From Candidatus Zixiibacteriota bacterium (GTDB lineage: Bacteria; Zixibacteria; MSB-5A5; GN15; FEB-12), in NCBI GenBank assembly GCA_040753875.1, contig JBFMDV010000009.1, positions 1 through 64,000 on the forward strand: DNA of 64,000 bases, read 5' to 3'. The stretch's first letter is position 1. Each line of letters begins with the position of its first letter. A program made the translations under genes and the position numbers. The notes beneath the pieces were generated by a model. That model was not told the origin of the DNA. It saw nothing but the letters and a program-made list of their open reading frames with translations, and ran no database searches. This document shows positions 25,776-33,834 of the stretch, in pieces.

Positions 25776-25938
25776 GATACTCCTCCCGTGATTGGGTACT
25801 TATGGTTGTTTGGACGGAATAACGGGAATGCGGTCTACGCGAACCGCTCCGATGAATTCTAAGGCGACATAAACTCCCCTCCTGGCAACCAGGATATTTT
25901 TGACGATCAGCCCGATCGTTTGAAAGCCCTTTTCTTAT

Positions 25939-25967
25939 AGTCTACCGTTTTGTCCGGGCTTTGTCAA
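25939..25967 (-). promoter_or_regulatory. Sigma-70-type promoter for the S74 fibre operon
   Basis: On the minus strand TTGACA (25967-25962), exact 17-bp spacer, TAGACT (25944-25939). The predicted start, near 25931, implies an untranslated leader of about 155 nt, long enough for regulation, although I see no known riboswitch in it. Confidence 0.65.
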
Positions 25968-26048
25968 GGGAAAAACGTGTTTGTCAATCGTTCGTCACAC
26001 GCCACAGTTACCATCGTATGGGTACCGTTTGCCTGGATTCAAGAGACA

Positions 26049-26105
26049 TGAAGACTCCTGAATCGATTGAGTCATAAGAGAGAGAATGCACTAAGGGAGT
26101 CTTCA
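26049..26105. repeat. Inverted repeat after the radical SAM gene
   Basis: TGAAGACTCC (26049-26058) and GGAGTCTTCA (26096-26105) are perfect complements separated by 37 bases. The right arm lies 9 bp beyond the stop of the minus-strand radical SAM gene. There is no T-run, so a simple terminator is unlikely. Confidence 0.6.
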
Positions 26106-26114
26106 GGTCCGATG

Positions 26115-27503
26115 CTATGCACTGGCAGGCTGGGAGATCTGACCATTATTGTAGTGATCGACGAACGCCATGACCTCCCTGGCTAATGTATCGAATCGGC
26201 GCTCCGGTATGGCCCGTCGAAATTGAGGTACAAGACAAAAAGGATCCATCGCCCCCCAATCGAGGTCAGCAGTGAACTGACCGTTTCGCAGTAAATCGTC
26301 GTAGTACTGCGACCCAGGATAAGGGGTGAACAGGCTCATCGACACGTGATCGGGGCGACACTGCTCGATGAGACGGATGGTATCCTGGATATCCTGTTCC
26401 GTTTCTTCCGGGAAGCCGATCATAAAGAAGGCGGACCAGTGCAGGTTCGCGTCTCGGACTGTTTTCGCGAAATTCACAACATCCGTTGGCGTGAGTTTTT
26501 TATCAATCCTCTTCAGGATTCGTTCGCTGCCGCTTTCGATCCCCACCTTGAGCATAGAGCATTTCGATCGCGAGAGCATCTGCAATCGGTCGGCGTCAAG
26601 CGTATCGATGCGCGTCAGGCACTCCCAATCCCTGATGCCTTGATGTCCGGCGATGTAGTCGGTGATTTTCTTGAGCCGCCGTGTGGAAGCGCTGAAGGTG
26701 TCGTCTCGGAAGTACAGCGAGCCGCTCCCGTAAGTGACGACGATAGTGCTGATTTCCTCAAACACGTCGCTCAGAGACCGATATGCGAGGCTGTTATGTA
26801 TGGAGTTCGAGCAAAAGCGGCACCGGTACGGACAACCGAACGATGTCATGATAATGCTGAGATCGCGATGCGAATAGGTGTCTGCATTCCGCAGCGCTTC
26901 TCTCCTCGGACGCCGTTGCTTCAGTACGGACAGATCGTTGTCCTCGGGGCCGTGCTCAATCGAGCCGCCCGCAAGTCGGTAGGTCAACCCAGCTATCCGC
27001 TCCGGTCGCGTGCCTGACAGACCGACCACGGAATTGACCAGGTCAGTGAATCCGGGCAGGGCGCTGCCGCGGACCACGTAGTCGATGCAATCATATTCGA
27101 GCAACTGTTCCGGCAAGGCCGTCGCATGCGGCCCGCCGCATACCACGGCGGGTCCGGTGTTCTGCTTTACCAGGCGTGCGATGGCTACCGCTGACGGGAC
27201 TTTCACGGTCATGCAGGAAATTCCGACCACGTCTGGCTGGAATCGTTTTATTTCGTCGACAATCGCCGTATAAATCGGATGCGCGAGATCGGAGACAGCC
27301 AGACGATATTGGGGAAACAGATCAAGCATTTCCAAGTATGTGAAGCACGTTGTCGAATCAGTGTGATCGGCGTCAAAGATTTCGACGTCATGCCCCTGCT
27401 GCATCAGGTCGTCTGCCAGAAACGACAACCCGACCGGATAGAACCATCGTGAAAAGCCCATGAACGCCGCGAAAGGGGGCTCGATCAACATCACCCGGGC
27501 CAT
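26115..27503 (-). CDS. B12-binding-domain radical SAM protein
   Basis: About 462 residues from the ATG at 27503, which follows GAAGGA; the frame extends further upstream (to 27608) but that part is not family-like. Residues 1-150 form a cobalamin-binding-type Rossmann domain (MARVMLIEPPFAAFMGFSRW, then DVVGISCMTVKVPSA and VVCGGPHATALPEQLL). The radical SAM core starts with CPYRCRFCS, the CxxxCxxC cluster ligands, and continues with KVGIESGSERILKRIDK and FFMIGFPEETEQD. Such enzymes methylate or rearrange lipids, cofactors or secondary metabolites. No partner gene is adjacent, so the substrate is unknown. Confidence 0.88.
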   Translation of the reverse strand: MARVMLIEPPFAAFMGFSRWFYPVGLSFLADDLMQQGHDVEIFDADHTDSTTCFTYLEMLDLFPQYRLAVSDLAHPIYTAIVDEIKRFQPDVVGISCMTVKVPSAVAIARLVKQNTGPAVVCGGPHATALPEQLLEYDCIDYVVRGSALPGFTDLVNSVVGLSGTRPERIAGLTYRLAGGSIEHGPEDNDLSVLKQRRPRREALRNADTYSHRDLSIIMTSFGCPYRCRFCSNSIHNSLAYRSLSDVFEEISTIVVTYGSGSLYFRDDTFSASTRRLKKITDYIAGHQGIRDWECLTRIDTLDADRLQMLSRSKCSMLKVGIESGSERILKRIDKKLTPTDVVNFAKTVRDANLHWSAFFMIGFPEETEQDIQDTIRLIEQCRPDHVSMSLFTPYPGSQYYDDLLRNGQFTADLDWGAMDPFCLVPQFRRAIPERRFDTLAREVMAFVDHYNNGQISQPASA

Positions 27504-27845
27504 CAGTAGTCCTTCAGGCTGTTGCCAAGGGGATTCCGACACGACGCCAACTCGTGGGTGCTCATGCTGGCAGGAACCGTGTGACACGTGCGTCGTGAAG
27601 GGCGACATGCTGTGCGAAAGCGCGGCTCAGGCATATAGCCAAGATATGTCCGGATAGAGGGGCAGGGCAAGGGGAACTGTCGACAGTAAACTCCGTCATT
27701 CCGTCAACCTGCAGCCCGGTGAGCGCACCGCTCGCCACTCAAACGCCGACGCTCGATCAGACGAGTTTGGCAGCACCGTTTTCCATTGTGGTGTCTTGGA
27801 CAAGTAATATATTCGAGCAGCGTCACATCGAAAGAAGGAGACAGG
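27504..27845. other. 342-bp gap with no recognised gene
   Basis: This is the divergent space between the radical SAM gene (minus) and the RidA gene (plus). A TAATAT at 27805-27810 could be the -10 box for ridA but has no good -35 partner. No repeat or RNA structure stands out. Confidence 0.35.
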
Positions 27846-28229
27846 ATGAAAGAAGTAATAAAGACGCCCATGGCCCCGCAGGCAATCGGCCCATATTCAC
27901 AGGCGATCCGAACACAGTGCAGCACGCTGCTCTTTTGTTCCGGTCAGATTCCGCTTGACCCGAAGACGATGCAGGTGGTCGGCAAGACCGCCGGTGAACA
28001 GTGTCAGCAGGTGATGGACAACATCACGAACCTGCTCAAGGCGGCTGGTGCCGACTGGTCACACGTTGTCAAAACCACCATCTTCCTGGCCGACATGAAC
28101 GATTTCGGCCCAGTCAACGACATGTACTCCACGTACCTGGGTGTCAATCCGCCGGCCCGCTCGACCGTGCAAGTGGCGCGGTTGCCGAAGGATGTAAAGA
28201 TAGAAATTGAGGTGATCGCGGCGATATAG
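27846..28229 (+). CDS. RidA-family enamine/imine deaminase
   Basis: A 127-residue cytosolic protein. The start is the ATG at 27846 after AAGGAG. RidA hydrolyses reactive 2-aminoacrylate-type enamines made by PLP enzymes, protecting the cell. Family marks are APQAIGPYSQAI near the N-terminus, FCSGQIPLDPKT, the catalytic Arg in NPPARSTVQVA and the Glu in IEIEVIAAI. The protein normally forms trimers with active sites between subunits. Length is standard. It is a single gene ending in a shared bidirectional hairpin. Confidence 0.93.
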   Translation: MKEVIKTPMAPQAIGPYSQAIRTQCSTLLFCSGQIPLDPKTMQVVGKTAGEQCQQVMDNITNLLKAAGADWSHVVKTTIFLADMNDFGPVNDMYSTYLGVNPPARSTVQVARLPKDVKIEIEVIAAI

Positions 28230-28236
28230 AAGAAAA

Positions 28237-28285
28237 TCGGCAGGTCACAACATTCGCCGGGGTGGCGAAAGTCAGGACCTGCCGA
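28237..28285 (-). terminator. Branched hairpin terminator between converging ridA and OmpA genes
   Basis: Outer arms TCGGCAGGTC (28237-28246) and GACCTGCCGA (28276-28285) enclose an inner stem TTCGCC/GGCGAA. Read on the minus strand it is followed by TTTTCTTC, so it works best for the OmpA lipoprotein transcript; on the plus strand the run is weaker. Confidence 0.7.
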
Positions 28286-28326
28286 AACAGTCCAATCGAT
28301 GTTTGGCTAATGGATACCTGTGCGAA

Positions 28327-28998
28327 TCAGCCCTGTTGGGCTTTGGCGGCGGCTTTGAGCTTGTCGTTGGCGAACACGGCGATCTCAACGCGTCGGTTCA
28401 ATTGCTTGCCGTCAACCGTCTCATTCGACGCCACCGGCTGGTCCTCGCCGTACCCCATCATTTTGAGACGATTCCCCATGACCTGTTGCAGTGTCATGTA
28501 GCTGCCGACTGAATTGGCGCGGCGGATCGATAGCTCGCGGTTGTGTTCCGATGAGCCGTCGGCATCGGTATGCCCTTCAATGAGCACATCGGTATCGGGA
28601 TACTTGTTCAGGATGACGGCCAGCTTCTGCAGGTTCGTCTTAGCTTCGGTCCGAAGATCAGATTTGTTGACATCGAACAAGATGCCGGATTCAAACGTAA
28701 TCTTGATTCCTTCGCCGATTCGCTCGATGTGTGCACCCTCGAGGTCCCGTTTCATTTCTTCGGCTTGCTTGTCCATCTGGTGCCCGATATAGGCCCCGGC
28801 GGCGCCGCCGACAACCGCTCCCAGGATCGCGCCGACCGCGGTGTTGCCGGCCTCGTGGCCGATGACACCACCGATTACTGCCCCGGCTCCGGTGCCGATC
28901 GCCGCCCCCTTGTCACGCTTTTTCCATGACCCGCATCCGAGCAGGTTGACGGTGAAAACAACCAGAACGAACAGGACTATTGATTTGCGCATATGCAT
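28327..28998 (-). CDS. OmpA-like peptidoglycan-binding lipoprotein
   Basis: About 223 residues (Pal/YiaD type). The start at 28998, or two codons later at 28992, is set by a perfect AAGGAGG and by the lipoprotein signal that follows (MRKSIVLFVLVVFTVNLLGC). After the lipidated Cys comes a glycine-zipper segment (GAAIGTGAGAVIGGVIGHEA, then AILGAVVGGAAGAYIGHQM), then a C-terminal OmpA domain (ITFESGILFDVNKSDL, IEGHTDADGSSEHNRELSIRRA, LNRRVEIAVF). It anchors the outer membrane to peptidoglycan. The frame upstream stays open through a DUF1232 region; see the next entry. Confidence 0.88.
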   Translation of the reverse strand: MHMRKSIVLFVLVVFTVNLLGCGSWKKRDKGAAIGTGAGAVIGGVIGHEAGNTAVGAILGAVVGGAAGAYIGHQMDKQAEEMKRDLEGAHIERIGEGIKITFESGILFDVNKSDLRTEAKTNLQKLAVILNKYPDTDVLIEGHTDADGSSEHNRELSIRRANSVGSYMTLQQVMGNRLKMMGYGEDQPVASNETVDGKQLNRRVEIAVFANDKLKAAAKAQQG

Positions 28999-29349
28999 GT
29001 ACCTCCTTGGTCTTCTCGCATGACAAGTGTTGTTCGAAGACGTCGAAGTGTCAAGGCAAAAAGGTGAGGGGAGCTGTGTCGTGACGCGTCCTCGACAGTC
29101 TTGTATCACATCGTCTGGTATCATTTTGATGGCCAAATACGCCAGTGTCGGCATCACTATCAGGTCATCGACATGACCAATGCCAGGAATGAAATCAGGC
29201 ACGATATCGAACGGCAGGAGCAAATAGCCGAGCGCAACCCGCAACAGCAGGCGGGCAAGTCGAGGCGTCCGCGGATGTTTCATCACCAGTTGGTACACTC
29301 GGATCTCACGTCTGAGATTTCGGCCGAGTGATTTCAAGCGTTCAAGCAC
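28999..29349 (-). CDS. DUF1232 (YkvA-like) membrane region open into the lipoprotein gene
   Basis: The same frame as the OmpA lipoprotein is open for 117 codons upstream and encodes a clear DUF1232 core: LLLRVALGYLLLPFDIVPDF, then IPGIGHVDDLIVMPTLAYLA, about residues 37-72. DUF1232 proteins are small membrane proteins of unknown role and usually stop shortly after this core. Here no stop codon occurs before the lipoprotein start, so the DUF1232 gene either makes a 340-residue fusion or has lost its stop. The GTG at 29349 has no good ribosome site; an ATG at 29283 is possible. The segment between the two (about residues 88-117) looks like non-coding sequence read in frame. Confidence 0.55.
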
Positions 29350-29456
29350 AGACGCAAGTATGGGACCAGGCTTGCGCTTGGCAATAGTGATCCTGTCTCT
29401 AAGAGAATCGATTGCGTCGGCCGCCGAGGTTTGCTGGTGGTGTCAATACCCAGACA

Positions 29457-30341
29457 TCAGAAGGAAAAGTGATCGGGGCCGTACACAAGCGTGGCGCCAA
29501 GATGAGCGGTTATCCCTATAAACAGGCTGTTGAGGGCGAGCAATCCTCGAAAGAGCCATCCCGTCAGCGGAGTACCTTTTCTTTCAAAACGGTACGCGGA
29601 ATAAGCGGTGAGACAACTAAGCATAGCCGACGATATTCCCAGGATGCGATGCCAGGAGAAATAGGCGGTCAAAAGGGCGGGATACCGGGCATCGGAACCT
29701 GCCGCCAGCCCCAGCAGTACCGCCAGTAAGGAGGAGGCTGCTCCAAGGTAGGTCATTTTTGTGCTGACCAGGTCAAGAATGGTCGACCGTCCGACTACGG
29801 ACGGCAGTGACATAAACAGGGCCGCAATGATCAACGCGATGGGGAAATGCACCACCACGGGGTGAAATTTGCCCAGATAGGTGATCATTCGGTTCGAAGA
29901 ACGATCGTGATCAGTAGCGTGATTGTGGCCGGCCATGGAACCGCTCTCGCTGTGACCTGTCTCCGACGCAGTTATCGAGTCGGGCTGCAAGGAATCCGTT
30001 GCCATCGGACCATGCTCGTTGGTGTGATCGTGTGCTTTATGACCGTTGGCCAGCGTAGCAAGATTGGATACGAATTTCTGTGGGTCGGCCAGGAATTGCC
30101 GTCGGCACTTCTGACAGCAGAAAGCAATTTCCTGTCCCTCGTATGTGACTGTAATAGTCGAATCGACCGGTTCGTCTGTTGTCACCGGACACAGCGCGTT
30201 GACAGGCGCTGCCCCGATATCAATGGCCAAAAGTACGGCAAAGGTGCTTGCAAGTACAAGCGCCTTTGCCTGATGGAAAAGTCGGGAGCTGAAATGGGCA
30301 GTCTCGACACCGAGGGGAAGAGAACTATCGGACAACCTCAT
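29457..30341 (-). CDS. YHS-domain and DUF2231 membrane protein
   Basis: About 294 residues; the ATG at 30341 is close behind the stop of the upstream gene, and no separate ribosome site is clear, so translation is probably coupled. A signal/anchor helix (about 26-46) precedes a YHS/TRASH metal-binding domain with CPVTTDEPVD and FCCQKCRRQF. A His-rich linker follows (HKAHDHTNEH, then AGHNHATDHD). The C-terminal half is DUF2231, four hydrophobic helices with FHPVVVHFPIALIIAAL. DUF2231 and YHS domains often occur together in heavy-metal resistance loci. It is the second gene of a copper-type operon with 30358-30843. Confidence 0.82.
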   Translation of the reverse strand: MRLSDSSLPLGVETAHFSSRLFHQAKALVLASTFAVLLAIDIGAAPVNALCPVTTDEPVDSTITVTYEGQEIAFCCQKCRRQFLADPQKFVSNLATLANGHKAHDHTNEHGPMATDSLQPDSITASETGHSESGSMAGHNHATDHDRSSNRMITYLGKFHPVVVHFPIALIIAALFMSLPSVVGRSTILDLVSTKMTYLGAASSLLAVLLGLAAGSDARYPALLTAYFSWHRILGISSAMLSCLTAYSAYRFERKGTPLTGWLFRGLLALNSLFIGITAHLGATLVYGPDHFSF

Positions 30342-30357
30342 TGTCAATCAAACGCTG

Positions 30358-30843
30358 TTAGTGTCCAGAATGATCATGACCGCTATGGTCTTCCGCTGGC
30401 GTCTTCTCTTTTGCTGGCGCATCCATAGCCTTCAGGTATTCCTGAGGGTTCTCAGCAAATTTCTTCTGGCACTTCTTGCAGCAGAAATAAATGCGACGCC
30501 CTTCGAAGTCTGTGAATACGTCTTTATCTTCGAGCGCTTCACCAGATACCGGACAGGTCTTTTGGACATTCTCGAAAAGCACGCCCTCTGCGGCTGCTTT
30601 CTTGAAATACTTGTCCGGATCTGCTTTCAGTTTGGCGCTGCACATCGGGCAGCAATGATATACGCGCTGCCCTTGAATGTCTGTGTAGGCGGATGAATCG
30701 GTCGGCTTTCCCATCACGGGACAGAGCGTCTGCGGCTTTAGCTCTTTCGGTGCGGACTGAGCAGCATCTTTCTTTTCATCAGCGCCGAACGCGACAGCGG
30801 CGAGTGTGAGGATTGAGAGCGCGATTAATGTGGTTTTCTTCAC
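30358..30843 (-). CDS. Periplasmic protein with two YHS metal-binding domains
   Basis: A 161-residue exported protein. The GTG start at 30843 follows AAGGAG. The signal peptide ends ATVAFGA-like (AAVAFGA). Two YHS/TRASH domains follow: CPVMGKPTDSSAY with YHCCPMCSAKL (about 41-80), and CPVSGEALEDKDVF with IYFCCKKCQKKF (about 95-135). The tail HSGHDHSGH is a further metal site. Cys-Cys-x-x-Cys clusters suit Cu(I)/Ag(I) binding; a chaperone or buffer role is inferred. It is the first gene of a two-gene operon; a shared palindromic site and a sigma-54-like promoter lie upstream. Confidence 0.85.
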   Translation of the reverse strand: MKKTTLIALSILTLAAVAFGADEKKDAAQSAPKELKPQTLCPVMGKPTDSSAYTDIQGQRVYHCCPMCSAKLKADPDKYFKKAAAEGVLFENVQKTCPVSGEALEDKDVFTDFEGRRIYFCCKKCQKKFAENPQEYLKAMDAPAKEKTPAEDHSGHDHSGH

Positions 30844-30908
30844 TGAGTTCTCCTTATGTTACTCTATTGTTGCTTTCACTCCGTGTTCAGTCGATTGTAC
30901 GCCACGTA

Positions 30909-30924
30909 GTCAACTGCCATGCCG
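30909..30924 (-). promoter_or_regulatory. Near-consensus sigma-54 promoter for the YHS operon
   Basis: On the minus strand CGGCATG-GCAG-TTGAC matches the TGGCACG-N4-TTGCW pattern at the -24 GG (30922-30923), but has GA instead of GC at -12. Its distance to the upstream palindrome (104 bp, centre to GG) equals that at the cusC-type promoter (105 bp), which is the main reason to accept it. Confidence 0.5.
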
Positions 30925-31017
30925 TTAGTCGGCCTAATCGTAACCTGTTGTAAGACAGCAAAATATGATGTAACATGGGGTGACGGGCGAACAATCAGTG
31001 GCTAATTTTGTTGATTA

Positions 31018-31032
31018 GTGTAGAATATTCTC
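31018..31032 (-). promoter_or_regulatory. Palindromic activator site upstream of the YHS operon
   Basis: Read on the minus strand it is GAGAATATTCTACAC followed by TAAT, with the perfect palindrome AGAATATTCT at 31022-31031. The identical 15-mer occurs at 33680-33694 upstream of the efflux operon, oriented the same way relative to its genes. It is probably the binding site of the response regulator encoded at 32276. Confidence 0.65.
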
Positions 31033-31196
31033 TAATGGTTGTCGATGACAAAGGTGAAAGGTCATGAGGAAGGCGGGTTCCGGAGGAAACGGGACTGCGT
31101 TGTCCTCGTTGTCGTACATGGAGTTCGACGATTGCATGAGCCCGTTCGGTAATTGGAGATCGCGACCGGCACGCTGATTGTGAGGAACTGAACTTG

Positions 31197-32279
31197 ATGA
31201 AAGGGAAAGTCGGCTATTCCATGACGATGACGGCACGAGAGCGAAACCTGAAGTTGGGGACACTCGTGCTGACGACGGCCCTGACGCTGGCAATTCATTA
31301 CGGCTGGGTGCAGTACCTCTTTGGGCATTACGACTGGCTCCATGCGCTGCACAGCCGGTTCTGCTATATACCCATCGTTATCGGGGCTGCCTGGTTCGGG
31401 TTGCGAGGAGGCATTCTGACCGCAGCCGTTATCTCGCTTCTCGTTGTGCCTTATTTGTACGGGCATGGGTCACATGAGGTTGACCTGACACAGGAACTGG
31501 TAGAGATTTTCTTTTACTTTGCCATTGGGGGACTGATTGGCGCTCTGATCGACCGGGAGGAGCGTATCCGCCGAAAGCACGAGGAAACGGAACGATATCT
31601 CGAACGAAGTCAGCATCTGTCGCTTTTGGGTCAGATGGCAGCCGGGGTGGCGCACGAAATCAAAAACCCGCTGGCCTCGATCAAGGGGGCAGTGGAGATT
31701 CTCAGCGATTGCAATACGCCTGAAACCGACCGCAAGGAATTCCGCGAGATCGTATCGAGCGAAATACGCCGGATAGACGGCACGGTCCGTGATTTTCTCG
31801 AGTTCGGACGCCCCCGTGAACCTCGGTACGAGGAGATTGATCTCTCGGCTACGGTCGCCGCGACGATCAAGCAAGTCGAGGCGCAGGCGGGAGCGGTAGG
31901 AGTGTCGCTACGGACAAACATCGACGAGGGGGTAGTAGTACTTGGAGACCGGGAGAAGCTCCACCAGGTGATCCTGAATTTGATTCTGAACGCACTCGAT
32001 GCCTCAGCCCACGGGTCGCACATCGATATTTGCGTAACGGAAAGAGCGCGACACTCGGCAGTTCTGGCTATAACGGATCACGGTCGCGGCATTGCGCCGG
32101 GAGATCTCGACAAAGTGTTCGAGCCGTTTTTCTCTACCAAGGCGACAGGCACCGGGCTCGGATTGCCGATCGTGAAGGCGATAATTGAAAAGCATCAAGG
32201 CAACATAACCCTTGAAAGTAGGCTGAATCACGGTACTACCGCAACCGTCACGCTGCCGCTTTTCCGGGAGGTGGTATGA
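31197..32279 (+). CDS. Membrane histidine kinase (ZraS-like role)
   Basis: A 360-residue sensor kinase. The ATG at 31197 follows GAGGAAC. Three or four helices occupy residues about 18-118, with short His-rich connections (FGHYDWLHALHSR, YGHGSHE) and no large periplasmic sensor domain. A dimerisation/phosphoacceptor helix carries the H-box GVAHEIKNPLASIKG (His about 153), then an N-box NLILNALDAS, G1 DHGRGIAPGD, and G2 GTGLGLPIVK. It phosphorylates the adjacent NtrC-type regulator, with which it overlaps by 4 bp (ATGA). Position between two metal-resistance operons points to metal sensing; the His clusters are candidate ligands (inference). Confidence 0.9.
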   Translation: MKGKVGYSMTMTARERNLKLGTLVLTTALTLAIHYGWVQYLFGHYDWLHALHSRFCYIPIVIGAAWFGLRGGILTAAVISLLVVPYLYGHGSHEVDLTQELVEIFFYFAIGGLIGALIDREERIRRKHEETERYLERSQHLSLLGQMAAGVAHEIKNPLASIKGAVEILSDCNTPETDRKEFREIVSSEIRRIDGTVRDFLEFGRPREPRYEEIDLSATVAATIKQVEAQAGAVGVSLRTNIDEGVVVLGDREKLHQVILNLILNALDASAHGSHIDICVTERARHSAVLAITDHGRGIAPGDLDKVFEPFFSTKATGTGLGLPIVKAIIEKHQGNITLESRLNHGTTATVTLPLFREVV

Positions 32280-33646
32280 GCATGCGGGTCCTGTTGGCCG
32301 ATGATGACTTGGCGCTTCGGCGGGTAGTACAGTTCAAACTGAAGCAGAAGGGATATGAGGTCACGGCGGTGGCCAACGCCGAAGAAGCGCTGTTCGAGTT
32401 GAAGCGGGGGCGGTTCGATCTCCTGCTTTCCGACATGAAGATGCCCGGTCTGAGCGGGCTCGAACTTCTCGAGATGGTGAAGAAGTCGCAGCCGGATATC
32501 GAGGTGATACTGATGACCGCCTACGCGGCGGTGTCACAGGCGGTGCAGGCGGTCAAGCTGGGGGCGTTCGACTACCTGACCAAGCCGTTCGAGGACGAGC
32601 AGTTGTTTGTGACGATCGAAAAGGCGGTCAAATTCCGTTCACTTGAACAGGAAAACAAGCGACTGAAGGAGCAGTTGAAAGCGGAGCGATCATCGCGGCC
32701 CATGGTCGGGGTGTCGAAACCGTTTCGCGAACTGGTGGCGCTGGTCGAAAAGATCGCGCCTACCGATGCGACCGTTCTCCTCACGGGGGAATCTGGCACC
32801 GGTAAGGAATTGATCGCGCGCGAAATTCACCGACTGAGCGCACGCAGCGGCGGGCCGTTCGTAGCGGTCAATTGCGCGGCTATCCCCAAGGACCTGCTGG
32901 AATCGGAGCTGTTCGGACACGTCAAAGGCGCATTCACCGGCGCCGTGAAGGACAAACGGGGGAAGTTTGAACTGGCGGCCGGCGGTACTCTATTACTCGA
33001 TGAGATCAGCGAGTTGAATGTGGAACTACAGGCGAAGCTGCTTCGCGCCATTCAGGAGCGCGTGATCGATCCGGTCGGTTCGGAACAGCACACGGAGATC
33101 GATGTCCGGCTGATAGCCTCGACCAATGTCAACCTTAAGGAGAGAGTATCGGGCGGCACGTTTCGCGAGGACCTGTTCTACAGGTTGAATGTCATCCCGA
33201 TCGAGGTGCCGGCGCTCCGCCGGCGACAGGAAGATATTCTCATTCTGGCGAGGAGCTTTGCACGCCAGTTTGCAGGAGGACAGGAGTTGCCGTTCGCGGC
33301 CGACCTCGCCGATCGACTTGTCAAATATGACTGGCCGGGGAACATCAGAGAGTTGGAAAATCTCATCGAACGGATGGTCATTCTGCGGCATTCGGATACA
33401 CTGACTGTTGACGATCTGCCGAGGGACTTCGCGGTGGACTCCCCTGCTCGCCCGTCCACGAGCGATGTGCCCATCGCCGGACACCTGACGTTTCATGAGG
33501 CGGAAAAGAAGCTGGTGCTTGAGGCGCTGGCTCGATTTGCCTGGAATAAGTCGCGTGCGGCAGATTACCTGAAGATTCCGCGCCACGTTCTAATCTACCG
33601 AATGAAGAAGTATGGGCTGTCCGGTTCAGGCCCTGAACTGGACTGA
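32276..33646 (+). CDS. Sigma-54-dependent response regulator (NtrC/ZraR type)
   Basis: A 456-residue activator. Receiver domain: Asp pocket DDD at 9-11, phosphoacceptor D53 (LSDMKMPG), Lys in TKPF. AAA+ domain: Walker A GESGTGKE (171-178), the sigma-54-contacting GAFTGA loop (218-223), Walker [10 protein letters not shown], and arginine-finger region [12 protein letters not shown] Fis-type helix-turn-helix ends the protein ([20 protein letters not shown]). The intact GAFTGA loop means it should activate sigma-54 promoters; the likely targets are the YHS operon behind it and the efflux operon ahead of it. Confidence 0.95.
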   Translation: MSMRVLLADDDLALRRVVQFKLKQKGYEVTAVANAEEALFELKRGRFDLLLSDMKMPGLSGLELLEMVKKSQPDIEVILMTAYAAVSQAVQAVKLGAFDYLTKPFEDEQLFVTIEKAVKFRSLEQENKRLKEQLKAERSSRPMVGVSKPFRELVALVEKIAPTDATVLLTGESGTGKELIAREIHRLSARSGGPFVAVNCAAIPKDLLESELFGHVKGAFTGAVKDKRGKFELAAGGTLLLDEISELNVELQAKLLRAIQERVIDPVGSEQHTEIDVRLIASTNVNLKERVSGGTFREDLFYRLNVIPIEVPALRRRQEDILILARSFARQFAGGQELPFAADLADRLVKYDWPGNIRELENLIERMVILRHSDTLTVDDLPRDFAVDSPARPSTSDVPIAGHLTFHEAEKKLVLEALARFAWNKSRAADYLKIPRHVLIYRMKKYGLSGSGPELD

Positions 33647-33679
33647 TTTCCTCTTCTGACATTTTGCTCCCCAAAACCT

Positions 33680-33694
33680 GAGAATATTCTACAC
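33680..33694 (+). promoter_or_regulatory. Palindromic activator site upstream of the efflux operon
   Basis: GAGAATATTCTACAC followed by CAAT; palindrome AGAATATTCT at 33681-33690. It repeats exactly the site at 31018-31032. A partial second copy, GAGAATAATAT, starts at 33700. It lies 105 bp upstream of the -24 GG of the sigma-54 promoter, a usual distance for an enhancer-binding protein. Confidence 0.7.
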
Positions 33695-33788
33695 CAATGG
33701 AGAATAATATCATCATCCATTGCTGTCGGATCAACGAGACACTACCGTATTTGCTTGTCGTTCAATAAAATAGATAGTTGTATAGCCG

Positions 33789-33804
33789 TGGCACGGGGCT
33801 TGCC
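33789..33804 (+). promoter_or_regulatory. Sigma-54 promoter of the efflux operon
   Basis: TGGCACG-GGGC-TTGCC: GG at 33790-33791 and GC at 33802-33803 with the invariant 10-bp spacing, matching the -24/-12 consensus except for the last base. Predicted transcription start is about 33815. It sits directly after the gene of a GAFTGA-containing activator. Confidence 0.85.
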
Positions 33805-33834
33805 AAAGACAAGGCAGATAAGATGTGGAGTAAA

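Noticed and set aside
25776-25938. Riboswitch in the long leader of the S74 operon
   Set aside because: No known conserved riboswitch core was recognised; the leader is only noted as long.
31167-31182. CGGCACG-CTGA-TTGTG before the histidine kinase gene as a third sigma-54 promoter
   Set aside because: The -12 element has GT instead of GC, the predicted start would lie after the kinase's own ribosome site, and the distance to the palindrome (142 bp) does not match the other two. Autoregulation remains possible but unsupported.
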